The notes: generated from the letters alone by a model not told the origin. 64,000 nucleotides of DNA from Olivibacter sp. XZL3 (GCF_004368405.1 NZ_SBJH01000004.1:235094-299093), one strand, 5' to 3'; positions 27,158 to 36,928 are shown, counted from the stretch's first letter. Program-made: numbers and translations.

Positions 27158-29931
27158 TTTTTTATCAGTTCAATTGAAGCACCTTTATCCGGCAGTTCGA
27201 TCGGCACAATACTTTCCTTTCCACCATCTAGCATCACGGAAGCGATCCGCTTTCCGTCCATCCGGAGTTGATAGGTAGATCCGGCCGTACCCGTCAACTT
27301 CAGATCCAGATTATGGGATTTTCCGCTTAGGTTATCAATCTGCAATTTTATCTGCTCAGCACTGCGATCTGTAATAATCGGTGCTTCTGCAAACCGATCC
27401 CTACTCAGTTCCAACATCAAGCGCTGTTGCCCGGTGAAGATGCCAAAGCGAATATTCAAGCCGTCCTGCGGAATGATGCGCAATTGTTGTTTACGCTCCT
27501 CCAAATTACCTCCATAAGCGATCCAGCCGAACAAGGGGTCGTGGGCAATCAAGGTGGCGGCCATCCGCATGATGGCACCATTTCCGAGATCGATTTCCCC
27601 GTCGTAATTCCAAGGCCCCCTCGGTACGCTACGCTCTTTGAGCCAAATGCGCCCGTATTTTTTCGTGTTAAAAGCCCAGCCTGAAGCACCGTCATTCTCC
27701 TTTCCGGGATACCAGTAGCCATAATCCGTTTCCGGCGTTCCGGAATTGATGAGGGCATAGGAACTTAGATAAGAAGCATAGCCCAATTGCAGCCAATCCC
27801 ATGGTTTTTCAGCGAAATGAATCCCATAATCTAAGATACTCCAACCGCCCATTCGTGCCATGTAGCTCAGGCCGCCGCCCTCCGAGTCGTCAGATCCGAG
27901 TGCATAATAAGACGGGGTGAGCCAGCCTCTCACCGCCAGTCCGGCCCACAATTGCTCATCCATAAATTTCCGACTGTCTGTCGGCAAGACCTCCGGATGG
28001 GAATACCATTTATGCAGATTGCGGTCATACCAGAGCTTATGATCAGGTTTCATCGGTGTCGTCACACCATATTTCGCAAAAGCGTAGCTCGATTCGAAGG
28101 CCGTGCGGTCTATGCTATATTCGGAGCGGTAGGGATATGGATCGTCATAAACAAAGTATTTGACTTTTTTCTCCCACTCGTTCCGCAGCCACTGGGCCTC
28201 CTCTTTCTTTCCATAGCGTTCCAGATCGGCCATCATCGGCACCAATACCAGTTCATTATAGCAGCCCCATTTATAGGTATCATACCAGGAGTTGATTTCG
28301 TACGGATAGGTAAAATAGGCTTTAGCCGTTTGATAAGCTCTTTCTAAATAATGTGGTGCATCCAGGTGTTTTACTTTATCGGGATAATATTCCGCAATTT
28401 GGAAGAGGTGGTAATACAGCATAAAAATATGAGGATAATCGTATGCCCGCCATACTTTCACCTTATCCAGATTATAATCCCTTGAGCGGAGACGGAGGGA
28501 GCTGTCCCGCGCCTCCTGCCAGTTAGGCACACCGTGTATGCCATAGGGATAGCTCTCCTTATCGGTACGTTGCAAGCCACCCCATAGAAAATGCTCAACA
28601 TAGTACTCCAGCGAAGCGATTTCCTCATCCACCGGGGCATATACATTTTTTGCCGCAACGAAGGGCGCTTTACACAAAGCCGGGTCGTCGCTGGCCAGTA
28701 CATAACCCCACCAGAAATCGAAGCCATCCGTGTTATCCGGACCGCGGAGCACCTTATTTTTCATATCCCAGATGGAATACAGCCCATTATACCATTTTGA
28801 TGAATCCCGATGCTGTTGTTTTTGGGTGATGAAAGCCGTCCGTTTTTCGATCAAGGTCTTCAGTGCCTCCGTGACGAAAAATTCCATCGTCTGTTGTTGG
28901 CCATGGTTATAATAAATCGTGAGCTTATTTTCGCCCAAGCGCGAGAAATTCACTTCATAGAGATGCTGCTGCAAAAGCGTCGTAGGAAGCGTCCGCAGTT
29001 GCGTCTGTTCTTTAAATTCGGGAACGATGGAGTCAATGGCCGTTTTTGTACGAAGGGCGAAGCGACTGTTCCATCCCGCGGGTAAAGTCATGCCTGGCGT
29101 TACACGAATATCAATAAGCCCCTGCTCGACCAGGATGTCCCGGAGTTCCTCATAGCTATCCGCCCATTCCATATGAAAACCATATTCCCTACTCGAATTC
29201 GCTTGTTGGGCTCCGTTCAGACGCGTTGACGTATTTCCCAGTCGCCATGTACCTTCCACTTTAGCGGCCGCAACGGCCGAATGGATAAATACCCGATACT
29301 GGCCGCCTTCGCTTTCAAAATATTCCAAACGCGTGCCCGGTTTAGCACAAAATAGAAGATAAGGCCCTTTGCCATTAGCGCGGGTAAAATAAATATAAGA
29401 TCCATCACCACTTAAGAACTGATGCTTTAAAAAGCCCTGTTCAAAAATCCGCTTCGGATCCTCTCCTGCCGGCCTTGACCAAGGGAGAACAACCGATAGA
29501 TCACCCACGGTGAGGGGATACTGCATCTTCGTCTCCACCCGTATCGTCATATCCATCCCTTTACCACTTTTACTAAAAATCCGTTCCACCTGAATCGGCA
29601 TGCCGGTTTTATAATCGGTATACACAATTTGATCGGGCGATTCCACCCGCATGCTGTCCACCCAGTCATAGTGCTCTATCCAATCGCCGTCCGAACGCAT
29701 CTGATACAGTAGCTTTACCTTTCCCCAAACCTGTCCCCTGCCGATGATATTCGCCTGGTACGGATCCTGCGGATCGCTCAACTGTGTCATCCCCGCCGGG
29801 GAAAACCTAGCCAATAGATTTTCGTCTTTGAATTCGACTTGATGTTGCTGCGCCATAGCAGAAGCCACATAGGATAGGACAGCCCACAGAAAAATTAAAC
29901 GGAAAAATCCGTTACGCATAAGCAAGTTCAT
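27154..29931 (-). CDS. Large secreted DUF5695-like protein (predicted carbohydrate-active)
   Basis: 925 aa with a signal peptide (first 27 residues, ending ASAMAQ). The N-terminal third is beta-rich (FARFSP-like sugar-sandwich pattern, WGKVKLLYQMRSDGDWIEHYDW). The middle (about 380-740) is a Trp/Tyr-rich all-helical region (WWGYVLASDDPALCKAPF, WYDTYKWGCYNELVLVPMMADLERYG, SSYAFAKYG) like six-hairpin glycosidases. It resembles the DUF5695 group of Bacteroidota and fungi; assignment is from memory. It is probably periplasmic or surface glycan-processing. The IS256 element inserted 150 bp upstream may have separated it from its promoter or former partners. Confidence 0.55.
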   Translation of the reverse strand: MNLLMRNGFFRLIFLWAVLSYVASAMAQQHQVEFKDENLLARFSPAGMTQLSDPQDPYQANIIGRGQVWGKVKLLYQMRSDGDWIEHYDWVDSMRVESPDQIVYTDYKTGMPIQVERIFSKSGKGMDMTIRVETKMQYPLTVGDLSVVLPWSRPAGEDPKRIFEQGFLKHQFLSGDGSYIYFTRANGKGPYLLFCAKPGTRLEYFESEGGQYRVFIHSAVAAAKVEGTWRLGNTSTRLNGAQQANSSREYGFHMEWADSYEELRDILVEQGLIDIRVTPGMTLPAGWNSRFALRTKTAIDSIVPEFKEQTQLRTLPTTLLQQHLYEVNFSRLGENKLTIYYNHGQQQTMEFFVTEALKTLIEKRTAFITQKQQHRDSSKWYNGLYSIWDMKNKVLRGPDNTDGFDFWWGYVLASDDPALCKAPFVAAKNVYAPVDEEIASLEYYVEHFLWGGLQRTDKESYPYGIHGVPNWQEARDSSLRLRSRDYNLDKVKVWRAYDYPHIFMLYYHLFQIAEYYPDKVKHLDAPHYLERAYQTAKAYFTYPYEINSWYDTYKWGCYNELVLVPMMADLERYGKKEEAQWLRNEWEKKVKYFVYDDPYPYRSEYSIDRTAFESSYAFAKYGVTTPMKPDHKLWYDRNLHKWYSHPEVLPTDSRKFMDEQLWAGLAVRGWLTPSYYALGSDDSEGGGLSYMARMGGWSILDYGIHFAEKPWDWLQLGYASYLSSYALINSGTPETDYGYWYPGKENDGASGWAFNTKKYGRIWLKERSVPRGPWNYDGEIDLGNGAIMRMAATLIAHDPLFGWIAYGGNLEERKQQLRIIPQDGLNIRFGIFTGQQRLMLELSRDRFAEAPIITDRSAEQIKLQIDNLSGKSHNLDLKLTGTAGSTYQLRMDGKRIASVMLDGGKESIVPIELPDKGASIELIKN

Positions 29932-30073
29932 AGCAAGGATATTTTCATTATCGTACAGGGTAAACCTAATGGGATCACATCTATTCCCAAAGATAAGCGG
30001 TACGACAGGTTTTGACCTGTGCAGAAATTAACCAATGAACATCGTTTATTAGCCTTACACAACGGAGTATGGA

Positions 30074-30081
30074 GGTTTGGT
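30074..30081 (+). repeat. Left copy of IS target-site duplication
   Basis: GGTTTGGT directly precedes the left inverted repeat of the insertion sequence and is repeated exactly at 31446-31453 after the right end. Eight base pairs is the size usual for IS256-family insertions. Confidence 0.8.
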
Positions 30082-30110
30082 GGTAGTGTAAACTGAACTG
30101 TGTCACATCA

Positions 30111-30168
30111 CTCCTTTTAGGGTTCGTGCTCAGAGGCTGCAAGCCTCGAGTGCGAACCCTAAAAGGAG
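30111..30168. other. Large hairpin at the 3-prime end of the transposase gene
   Basis: A perfect 16-bp inverted repeat (arms 30111-30126 and 30153-30168, CTCCTTTTAGGGTTCG) encloses a second perfect stem GAGGCT/AGCCTC. The right arm overlaps the transposase stop codon. No T run follows on the transposase strand, so it may block readthrough or act structurally in the element rather than be a classic terminator. Confidence 0.7.
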
Positions 30169-31391
30169 TTGCCGAAGGCTTTAATTCTATCCCCAAATTT
30201 AATATGTAATTGTTGCATTGTCAATCCCCAATTTCGAATAGGCATGGTCCATTTTTTAGATATCTCCTTAACCGTTAGGTAAACCAGCTTCAAGAGTGCT
30301 TGATCTGATGTAAATGCACCTTTCATTTTGGTCACTTTTCTAATCTGACGGTGCATAGCCTCAATAGCATTTGTGGTATAAATAGCCCTGCGGATATCGG
30401 GTGAATACTCGAAATAAGTAGAAAGATTTCCCCAATTATCCAACCATCCCTTTACAGATAACGGATATTTCCTACCCCATTTTTCGTCAAATTCCAGTAG
30501 CTTTTCATAGCCCTGATCTTGGTTATTTGCCTGATAGATAGGTTTTAAATCTGCAACAACAGCTTTTTTATCTTTCTCCGGAACATACCTCAGACTTGAA
30601 CGTATCTGATGAACAATGCAAAGTTGAACCTGGGTTTTCGGATATACGGCTTCGATGGCATCGGGAAAACCCTTTAAACCATCGACGCAGGCGACCAGGA
30701 TATCTTCTACACCACGCTGTTTCAGATCGGTCAGTACCGATAGCCAAAACTTAGCACCTTCATTTTCTGAAAGATAGATGCCGATAAGATCTTTTCGACC
30801 ATCTCGGTTCACTCCAAGTATATTGTATACTGCACGGGTCTGAACGCTGCCATTGTCTTTAACTTTATAGTGCATACAGTCCAGAAATACAAAAGGATAT
30901 ACCGATTCAAGCGGACGGTTACGCCATTCATTCAGTGCAGGAATCACTTTGTCTGTAATATTGGAGATCTCCGTAGCAGATATATCCATGGCATACATCT
31001 CCTTCACATAGCTTGAAATATCCCGTGTACTCATTCCTCTGGCATACATGGAGATAACATTGCTTTCAAGCTCCTCTGTAATGATCAATTGACGTTTAGG
31101 GACTATCTTAGGCTCGAAAGTACCGTTTCGGTCACGACCGCTCTCCAATTCAAATTGTCCGGACTGAAGGCTACGTACAGTCTTTCTTGTCTTCCCATTT
31201 TTACGGTTAACCTCGCCTGAAGCTTTACTTTCCTGTAGATGATGATCCAGCTCACCTTCAAGCATACTTTCCAGAAGGTGTTTCAACATCGGAGCGAAAA
31301 CTCCGTCGGTACCGCCCATTTTCTTGCCCTCATAAAGGCCTCTCATTGCTTCCTCTTTGAAGCTCTCAAAATCAAATTCCGCTTTTTCCAT
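30159..31391 (-). CDS. IS256-family transposase
   Basis: 410 aa, full length. Mutator-type transposase with DDE residues D171 (FLDCMHYKV), D237 (VACVDGLKGF) and E344 (TTNAIEAMHRQI). The signature block between the second D and the E (QLCIVHQIRSSLRYV) is present. It moves the element by a copy-out mechanism in this family. No frameshift or stop is seen. Confidence 0.95.
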   Translation of the reverse strand: MEKAEFDFESFKEEAMRGLYEGKKMGGTDGVFAPMLKHLLESMLEGELDHHLQESKASGEVNRKNGKTRKTVRSLQSGQFELESGRDRNGTFEPKIVPKRQLIITEELESNVISMYARGMSTRDISSYVKEMYAMDISATEISNITDKVIPALNEWRNRPLESVYPFVFLDCMHYKVKDNGSVQTRAVYNILGVNRDGRKDLIGIYLSENEGAKFWLSVLTDLKQRGVEDILVACVDGLKGFPDAIEAVYPKTQVQLCIVHQIRSSLRYVPEKDKKAVVADLKPIYQANNQDQGYEKLLEFDEKWGRKYPLSVKGWLDNWGNLSTYFEYSPDIRRAIYTTNAIEAMHRQIRKVTKMKGAFTSDQALLKLVYLTVKEISKKWTMPIRNWGLTMQQLHIKFGDRIKAFGNSF

Positions 31392-31445
31392 TTGCTGTGT
31401 CTAATATAAAAATTCTTTATTTGACACAGTTTACTTTACACCCTC

Positions 31446-31453
31446 GGTTTGGT
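31446..31453 (+). repeat. Right copy of IS target-site duplication
   Basis: GGTTTGGT, identical to 30074-30081. Removing the element and one copy restores a continuous pre-insertion sequence. Confidence 0.8.
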
Positions 31454-31635
31454 CAATCGTAATCTTTAACCCAGAATACGCATTAGCTCATGAACTGCAA
31501 TGAAATGCTCCTTTACATCCATTTCAATAGCTCATTCACCATACCCCGGTATACCTCATTCCCTATTTCATGCCTGTTTTGGATCATTCCCTTTCGTTTT
31601 AATTCCTAACGCGTAATCTAGGTTTAAGCGTATGC

Positions 31636-32178
31636 TTATTCAGGCTCATAAGTAAGTTCTACAACGCCCGATTTGAACACCTTATAATCTGTTAATTTTA
31701 ATCCTATTCGGGCTTTGAGATTTTCAAACAAAGGTTTCCCGCTTCCCAAAGCAATGGGATGAACGGATATTTTGTACAGGTCGATGAGGTTTAAGTTTAT
31801 AAAAGTTTTTATCAAGCGCGCACCTCCGTATAGCCAAATGTCTTTTCCCTTTTGGCTTTTGATGTTTGCCACCTCCTTTGCGATATCCGTGTCTATGTAC
31901 GACGCATTTTCATCTGGCCTTTTCTGACTGGAAAAGACGAATTTGCGTTTAGCATGTATGGCCTGCCACATCGATTGCTCTGCAGCACTTTCATTTTCCG
32001 CCGGTTGGAAATTTCCCCAAGCATCGTAACTTATCCTCCCATAGAATATTGTGTCGATGCTTGCGAGAAAAGCCTCGAAATCCATATCATCATCCATGAT
32101 GCACCAATCAACCTCTCCGTTTGGGCCTTCTATAAAACCATCTAAAGAAACTGCAAGGTTTAAAATTACTCTTCTCAT
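31636..32178 (-). CDS. Dihydrofolate reductase-like (RibD C-terminal domain) protein
   Basis: 180 aa, single RibD_C/DHFR-like domain: MRRVILNLAVSLDGFIEG at the N terminus, DTIFYGRISYDAWG, the dinucleotide-binding segment KDIWLYGGARLIKTFI, and GSGKPLFENL. YwjB/YyaP-type proteins of this group are common and mostly uncharacterised NAD(P)H-dependent reductases. Cytoplasmic, single gene, downstream of the IS element insertion point. Confidence 0.85.
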   Translation of the reverse strand: MRRVILNLAVSLDGFIEGPNGEVDWCIMDDDMDFEAFLASIDTIFYGRISYDAWGNFQPAENESAAEQSMWQAIHAKRKFVFSSQKRPDENASYIDTDIAKEVANIKSQKGKDIWLYGGARLIKTFINLNLIDLYKISVHPIALGSGKPLFENLKARIGLKLTDYKVFKSGVVELTYEPE

Positions 32179-32280
32179 TATCTACTGAATTTTTGGCAAA
32201 ATGGTCGTTGCAAACCTATATGTACTTTGGAAAAATACGACAAAGCGTCAAGTTGCGAAGGCCCGCGATGTTATACCACG

Positions 32281-32721
32281 CTAGATCTTGTCGTAAGTGG
32301 CCGTACTGCCATCATGTGACCTCGACCCCGTACTCAACATGAGCTTATTTCCTGATATTTTGACAAACTGATCGGATGTACGGTGCTCGCTTTCGGATGT
32401 AAAAATAATTTTACGCCTATATTTCGTGCCATCAATTTCTATGGGTTCCACTTCCACAACCTCATATGTTCCGTCTGAGGTCACAGCCTCCTCCTCGTAC
32501 TGCGAAATTTGCCGAAACCGCTGTCCGTCAAATTCGATAATATTTCCATTTCCCGCTTCAAAATCAGATGGGGCATCAGCTATCTGTACACCCAAAACAT
32601 GTCGGAGCTCCCATCTTCCCTGGATGGACGCCGAATCCACCTCCAGCAGATCACGATCTTCTTTTCCGCAACCAACAAACAAGGCAACTAAGGCAATAAG
32701 GAGTAGATTTAGACTCTTCAT
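32281..32721 (-). CDS. Lipocalin-like lipoprotein
   Basis: 146 aa. Lipoprotein signal with lipobox FVGC (Cys18). The mature part begins with GRWELRHVLGVQI and continues as a beta-rich domain (GNIIEFDGQRFRQISQYEEE, YRRKIIFTSESEHRTSDQFV), the pattern of Bacteroidota lipocalin-like lipoproteins. Ligand and role unknown; outer-membrane or periplasmic. Confidence 0.7.
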   Translation of the reverse strand: MKSLNLLLIALVALFVGCGKEDRDLLEVDSASIQGRWELRHVLGVQIADAPSDFEAGNGNIIEFDGQRFRQISQYEEEAVTSDGTYEVVEVEPIEIDGTKYRRKIIFTSESEHRTSDQFVKISGNKLMLSTGSRSHDGSTATYDKI

Positions 32722-32939
32722 AATAAAGTTTAATGTTTATAAAAAATGATTTAGTTTTTTAAGAAACAATTGAAATCCGCCGAACGCTACAGGCTCATGA
32801 TATTTAAATAAGAACAAAAGCTTTTTCTTCAACCTATTATTATATTAAACGCACCCTATACCATCCATTCTCGCGGTAAAGAAAATCAAAATCATCTTTA
32901 CCGCAATCCCAACGCTGTCCGATTTTCGCCTTCATTTTA

Positions 32940-33804
32940 TTATTGATTTATTTGCGCCTGCACGAAGTCTATAGAGCTTTTTGTTATCTCAGCGATCTGC
33001 GCTACATTCGCATTCTTAAAACCGTGTGTGAGGTTTTTGTAGGTAATAAATCTAGATCCGGGAACTCCCTGCACTTTTAGCTTCTTATACAATATTTCAG
33101 ATTGTTTAAGGTTCACCGTTTCATCTGCCGTTCCGTGTAATATTAGCGTCGGCACACTTGTTCTGCTCACGTATTGTATTGGAGAATACAGGCTACATTT
33201 TTCAACAACTTTTTGGCCGTCGGTTTCGACATCCAATCCTGTTAGCTCATATAATTTATCTCTTCTTCTTTGGTACTTTTCTTTATAGAAAAGCTTAAAA
33301 ATATTACCTTTAAATGCCGAGACATCGGTTCGGAGTAATTGATTTAAATCTACCGGACCAAAATTGTCAATCACGAAATTGACGGACGAAGAATAGGCAA
33401 GCAATGTTTTATCTCCGGGGAAAGAATCTGGAGGGGAATACGCAGTTAACAAAGCTAAGTTCCCTCCGGCAGAGGCGCCCCAGATTCCGATCTGATTGTT
33501 ATCGAAATGATAATTTGAGGCATTTTTTCTTATCCAGCGTATGGCATCTTTACAATCCGCCACCGTGAATGAATACAATAACCGGATGCTTATCTGCTAT
33601 GGGATTCAAGGGTTTGTAGATATCCAATTTTAAATCTTCTTTATAGTGGATATCGCGTTGTATTTCTGCGCGGATGTTAAGCTTGGGTGGGGAAACATTT
33701 CCGACATTTTTATTGCTAAAAATCATCCACAGCAAAATAGCCAGTATACCGATTAATAGGACGATTATTGATCGTTTTTTAATATCAATTTTTATTGTCA
33801 TCAT
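32940..33804 (-). pseudogene. Alpha/beta-hydrolase (esterase) gene broken by an internal deletion
   Basis: The first frame (33804 to 33550) gives a membrane anchor then LDIYKPLNPIADKHPVIVFI followed by HGGGL and a stop. The second frame (to 32940) resumes at VADCKDAIRWIRKNASNY and carries the nucleophile elbow GIWGASAGGN, the Asp segment LHGTADETV and the His segment NLTHGFKN. In intact esterases about 35-45 residues separate the HGGG oxyanion motif from DCxxAIRW; here they adjoin. So a stretch of the order of 100-130 bp is missing and the frame is shifted. GGTGGCGGAT at the junction fits both sides, which suggests deletion between short direct repeats. The upstream promoter region appears intact. 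Confidence 0.8.
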
Positions 33805-33864
33805 GCCGTTACTAGTGCTATCATACCATCAAAAGGTTGTTTAAACGCTAATCTACGAAATTTG

Positions 33865-33912
33865 CTTAAGCCTCAACAAATTCGCCCTTTCTTCTAACAT
33901 TTACCGTCATTC
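33865..33912 (+). repeat. Direct repeat, left copy, flanking the ATPase gene
   Basis: A 26-bp core (33878-33903, starting AAATTCGCCC and ending AACATTTA) is identical to 35245-35270, within about 48 bp of weaker similarity. The two copies bracket the ATPase gene, with the same orientation. Confidence 0.75.
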
Positions 33913-33932
33913 TGTCGTGCGCTTACCATGGT

Positions 33933-35135
33933 TTAATACAGAAAACCAAAAAGCCATAGCGGAATTTTGTTATAAGCGCCCACTTCTATATCATCTGCTA
34001 CGATGAAGCCTTGGTCTACGTCTTTAATCTGCGTTTTCTTTTTGCTTTTCCCTCCTATCTCAAAAGTATATTGTCCCTCTACAAAGAAATCACTCGCAGG
34101 CGCCAATGAAACCAAATAACCTCCGTTACGAAGTTGATTAAGGAAAAAAGACTCCCGCTGCGCCCCTATATTCGGCTGATGGTTTGCCAAGGCATAATGT
34201 AAATTAGGATTTTCCAAATAGATTTTTTCTGGTTTTTGCAATATGCTTACACTATGCCCTAACATTTCTAATAGGCTGATGAGTTTCGCTTTTGAAAGGT
34301 AGTGAAGATATTGTAAAAGCGTATTTCTACTTAGTCCAATTTTTTCGCTCAATTTGCTGATATTGGGCTTAAAAGGCACTTGCTCTGCCAATATTGCTAA
34401 TAAAGACATGATTTTAGATGTATTACCTACATCAAACCCTTCCACATAGCGCAGTTCTGTTTCGACGATTAAACGGGCAACCTGTTCCAAACGGATGAGA
34501 TATGTGTTGGTGTTTTCCAGAAAAAAGGGATAATACCCGCCACGTAAGTATTCTCCAAAATACTGCAAGGGTCGGAAAGATTTCGTCAAGCTTAGCACAA
34601 TTTTCATGTGATCAGTTAACAAATCACTCAGGTCGTATTTAGGCAGCTTATCGGCAACCCCAATAAATTGGAGGTACTCCCTAAAAGACAAACCCTGTAA
34701 TTCATAAAAAACCGCCCTTCTACTCAAATCCGCCTCTTGCTTGTGAATGTCAATAATGGAAGATCCCGTAAATACCAGTTGCAGATCTTTATAGGTGTCA
34801 TAAACGTTTTTGATCTCACGCGACCAATGCGGATATTTATGCACTTCATCAATAAACAATATTTTACCTCCTCGCTGTCTGAACTGCTCGGCAAATCCCA
34901 CTAAGGTATTGGTGGCAAAGTAAATATCATCCATGGATATATATAGCGCCGCTTCATATCGCTCCCTATAAGCCATCCTGATTCGCTGCAATAGCAAGGT
35001 AGTTTTCCCCGTTCCGCGAGCTCCTAAAATGCCAATCAACCGGTCGGTCCAATCAATCTTCTCATATAGTCCGCGAACGTGCCGTGTAGCAATATCTTCC
35101 GTTAAAAAAGCCGACTTAGTAAACAGTTTTTCCAT
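33933..35135 (-). CDS. AAA-type ATPase with DUF4143-like C terminus
   Basis: 400 aa from ATG 35135 (the longer frame to 35222 adds an AT-rich leader with no RBS logic). Walker A is GARGTGKTTLLL at about 40-51; Walker B is KILFIDEVHKYPHW at about 94-107; sensor-like TGSSIIDI follows. The C-terminal half has a winged-helix segment (ISKLSEKIGLSRNTLLQYLHYL) and a nuclease-like end (FEIGGKSKKKTQIKD). These proteins are widespread in Bacteroidota with unknown function. The flanking direct repeats suggest the gene arrived or can move as a unit. Confidence 0.8.
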   Translation of the reverse strand: MEKLFTKSAFLTEDIATRHVRGLYEKIDWTDRLIGILGARGTGKTTLLLQRIRMAYRERYEAALYISMDDIYFATNTLVGFAEQFRQRGGKILFIDEVHKYPHWSREIKNVYDTYKDLQLVFTGSSIIDIHKQEADLSRRAVFYELQGLSFREYLQFIGVADKLPKYDLSDLLTDHMKIVLSLTKSFRPLQYFGEYLRGGYYPFFLENTNTYLIRLEQVARLIVETELRYVEGFDVGNTSKIMSLLAILAEQVPFKPNISKLSEKIGLSRNTLLQYLHYLSKAKLISLLEMLGHSVSILQKPEKIYLENPNLHYALANHQPNIGAQRESFFLNQLRNGGYLVSLAPASDFFVEGQYTFEIGGKSKKKTQIKDVDQGFIVADDIEVGAYNKIPLWLFGFLY

Positions 35136-35231
35136 TTTGATATATCTATTAAACAAAAATAACACTATTTTGTTAAATAGACTTAACAATTTAATATGAA
35201 AAATGTAAACATGACTCAACAAAAGGCTTGT

Positions 35232-35279
35232 TTAAGTCCCAACCAAATTCGCCCTTTCTTCTAACATTTACTGCCATTC
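35232..35279 (+). repeat. Direct repeat, right copy, flanking the ATPase gene
   Basis: Second copy of the repeat at 33865-33912 with an identical 26-bp core at 35245-35270, about 1367 bp away. Confidence 0.75.
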
Positions 35280-35460
35280 TATCATACGGATACCGTAGGC
35301 CCGCTACCTTCCCGCCCCCCCTTCCCTCCTAACAGCAATAAGCGGCGTTGAACAGCCATACGAAAGAAACCGAACCTATCCCTTTATAAAACCAATTGAA
35401 AGAATATTTTTCAAACTAAATATTTAGTTGTATGTTTACATAAATTAAAAACAGCCGGTT

Positions 35461-36741
35461 ATGCAGGTCAACAGCTTTATCCTTTTGCTTTTTCTCGGAA
35501 TCTTTGGTTATCCTCCGTATTGTTATACGCAAAACCTTCCCCCTAACCAAGTAACTTTCACGCAGGATTCCATTGTTACTTATTTAAAGAGAGCCCATAC
35601 AGACCCGATGACCGTCATATTGAAGAGCTACGAAGCGAGTGGTTATAACTATTTGGTTCCGTATTATCTCAGTATCGAAAGTAAAGCAGATTCGACAAAT
35701 AAACCTTTATACTTTGCGCATCGAACGATGCTTACCACCTTCAGCTCTTTTGTGGGCGATGTAAAAAACAATGAAATGTCCTATATGGACTCCCGCCATT
35801 GGGAAACGGATATTCTTGAAGATGCCGACTACACTGCCTTAAACGCGGTAGACGAGATCACTCGTATCGCCCGCGGGCGACAGGTCATTATGCTAAACGA
35901 GTCACATACAGATCCCCGGGGAAGGCTTTTTTTATCCAACTTACTCCCTGTACTAAAAGCGGAGGGTTTCGCCTATTTGTTCATAGAAGGCCTACACGAA
36001 GAAAATATCGACAAAAGAGGGTTTCCACTGCAAACCTCGGGCTTTTATACCTCGGAGCCCATGTTTGGAAACCTCATACGCAAGGCCATTCAGCTCGGTT
36101 TCAAACTGATTCCCTATGACTGTAATGAAACGCCTTGTAATACCATAGCCGAGCGTGAACAACACCACGCTACCACGATCTACGAAACGTTAAAAAACGA
36201 CCCAAAAGCGAAAGCCATCGTTTTTGCAGGACATGGCCATATCAACAAAGATCCGGAAAAGAATTGGATGGCTTACCGCTTTAAAACCTTAAGCGGCATA
36301 GACCCCTTCTGTATCAACCAATCAATCAATAGCGAAGCGCCACAGCTTTTTCATCACCTAAGGCAGCGCATCAACCAACCCGTTATCTATAAAAATTTAA
36401 AGAAAGATGCATATAGAGAATTCAGCAAATTGAACTTAGTAGATGCCACGATCGTATTTCCCAACACCAACTGGATCGATAACCGCTATGCCACCTGGTT
36501 GCTGCATAGCGGCGGCATCCCGTGTACCTTGAGGCTTGCTGATAAAAAGTACGATCAAACTTTGCTATCGGTCTTCGAGTGCAACGAATTTGATCAATTT
36601 GGAGCATTGGCCGTACCGGTTTTGAATATGGTCCTTCAGGAAACAACAGATCAAAAAATTTTCCTGGACAAAGGCTCTTATTATATTCGAGTGGTCGACC
36701 TTTATGGCCAGGAAATACATAAGGAGAAAATTACGCTTTAA
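35461..36741 (+). CDS. Exported Tiki/TraB/ChaN-superfamily-like protein
   Basis: 426 aa, signal peptide ending near residue 23 (YCYTQ). The centre resembles the EreA/ChaN/TraB fold: GRQVIMLNESHTDPRGRLF (about 140-158), AYLFIEGLHEENID, and KAIVFAGHGHINKDPEKNW (about 250-268), giving Glu-x-x-His and Gly-His metal or active-site pairs. Members include erythromycin-esterase-like and haem-binding ChaN-like proteins; the exact group cannot be decided. The C-terminal 100 residues are unrecognised. It is a single gene divergent from the ATPase. Confidence 0.55.
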   Translation: MQVNSFILLLFLGIFGYPPYCYTQNLPPNQVTFTQDSIVTYLKRAHTDPMTVILKSYEASGYNYLVPYYLSIESKADSTNKPLYFAHRTMLTTFSSFVGDVKNNEMSYMDSRHWETDILEDADYTALNAVDEITRIARGRQVIMLNESHTDPRGRLFLSNLLPVLKAEGFAYLFIEGLHEENIDKRGFPLQTSGFYTSEPMFGNLIRKAIQLGFKLIPYDCNETPCNTIAEREQHHATTIYETLKNDPKAKAIVFAGHGHINKDPEKNWMAYRFKTLSGIDPFCINQSINSEAPQLFHHLRQRINQPVIYKNLKKDAYREFSKLNLVDATIVFPNTNWIDNRYATWLLHSGGIPCTLRLADKKYDQTLLSVFECNEFDQFGALAVPVLNMVLQETTDQKIFLDKGSYYIRVVDLYGQEIHKEKITL

Positions 36742-36928
36742 TAACGCTCATTGAGCCATACGATTAGTTTCCTCCTGATCAACACGCTTTACTTTGCGAA
36801 ATTTGTAATGAACAATAGGGCATCCTTTATTTTTGTGCCAGCTATAGTCCTCTATTAGTCGTCTTTTACTACAGACATTAGCAATCTATCTATTATCCCT
36901 AAGAACAAGCCTCTGCGGCAAAAATGAT

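Larger units (their letters stand above)
30082..31445 (-). mobile_element. Complete IS256-family insertion sequence
   Basis: 1364 bp. Terminal inverted repeats of 24 bp lie at 30082-30105 and 31422-31445; 19 of 24 positions match, with an identical inner core AACTGTGTCA. It is bounded by the 8-bp direct repeat GGTTTGGT. It carries one transposase gene on the minus strand with all catalytic residues, plus a strong hairpin after the gene. With intact ends and transposase, it looks active or recently active. It sits 150 bp upstream of the DUF5695-like gene start. Confidence 0.93.

Noticed and set aside
29981..30196. 71-codon frame over the left IS end
   Set aside because: It spans the IS boundary and the hairpin, so it is a junction artefact rather than a gene.
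32281..32749. Plus-strand frames opposite the lipocalin-like gene
   Set aside because: Antisense shadows of a gene with a clear lipoprotein signal.
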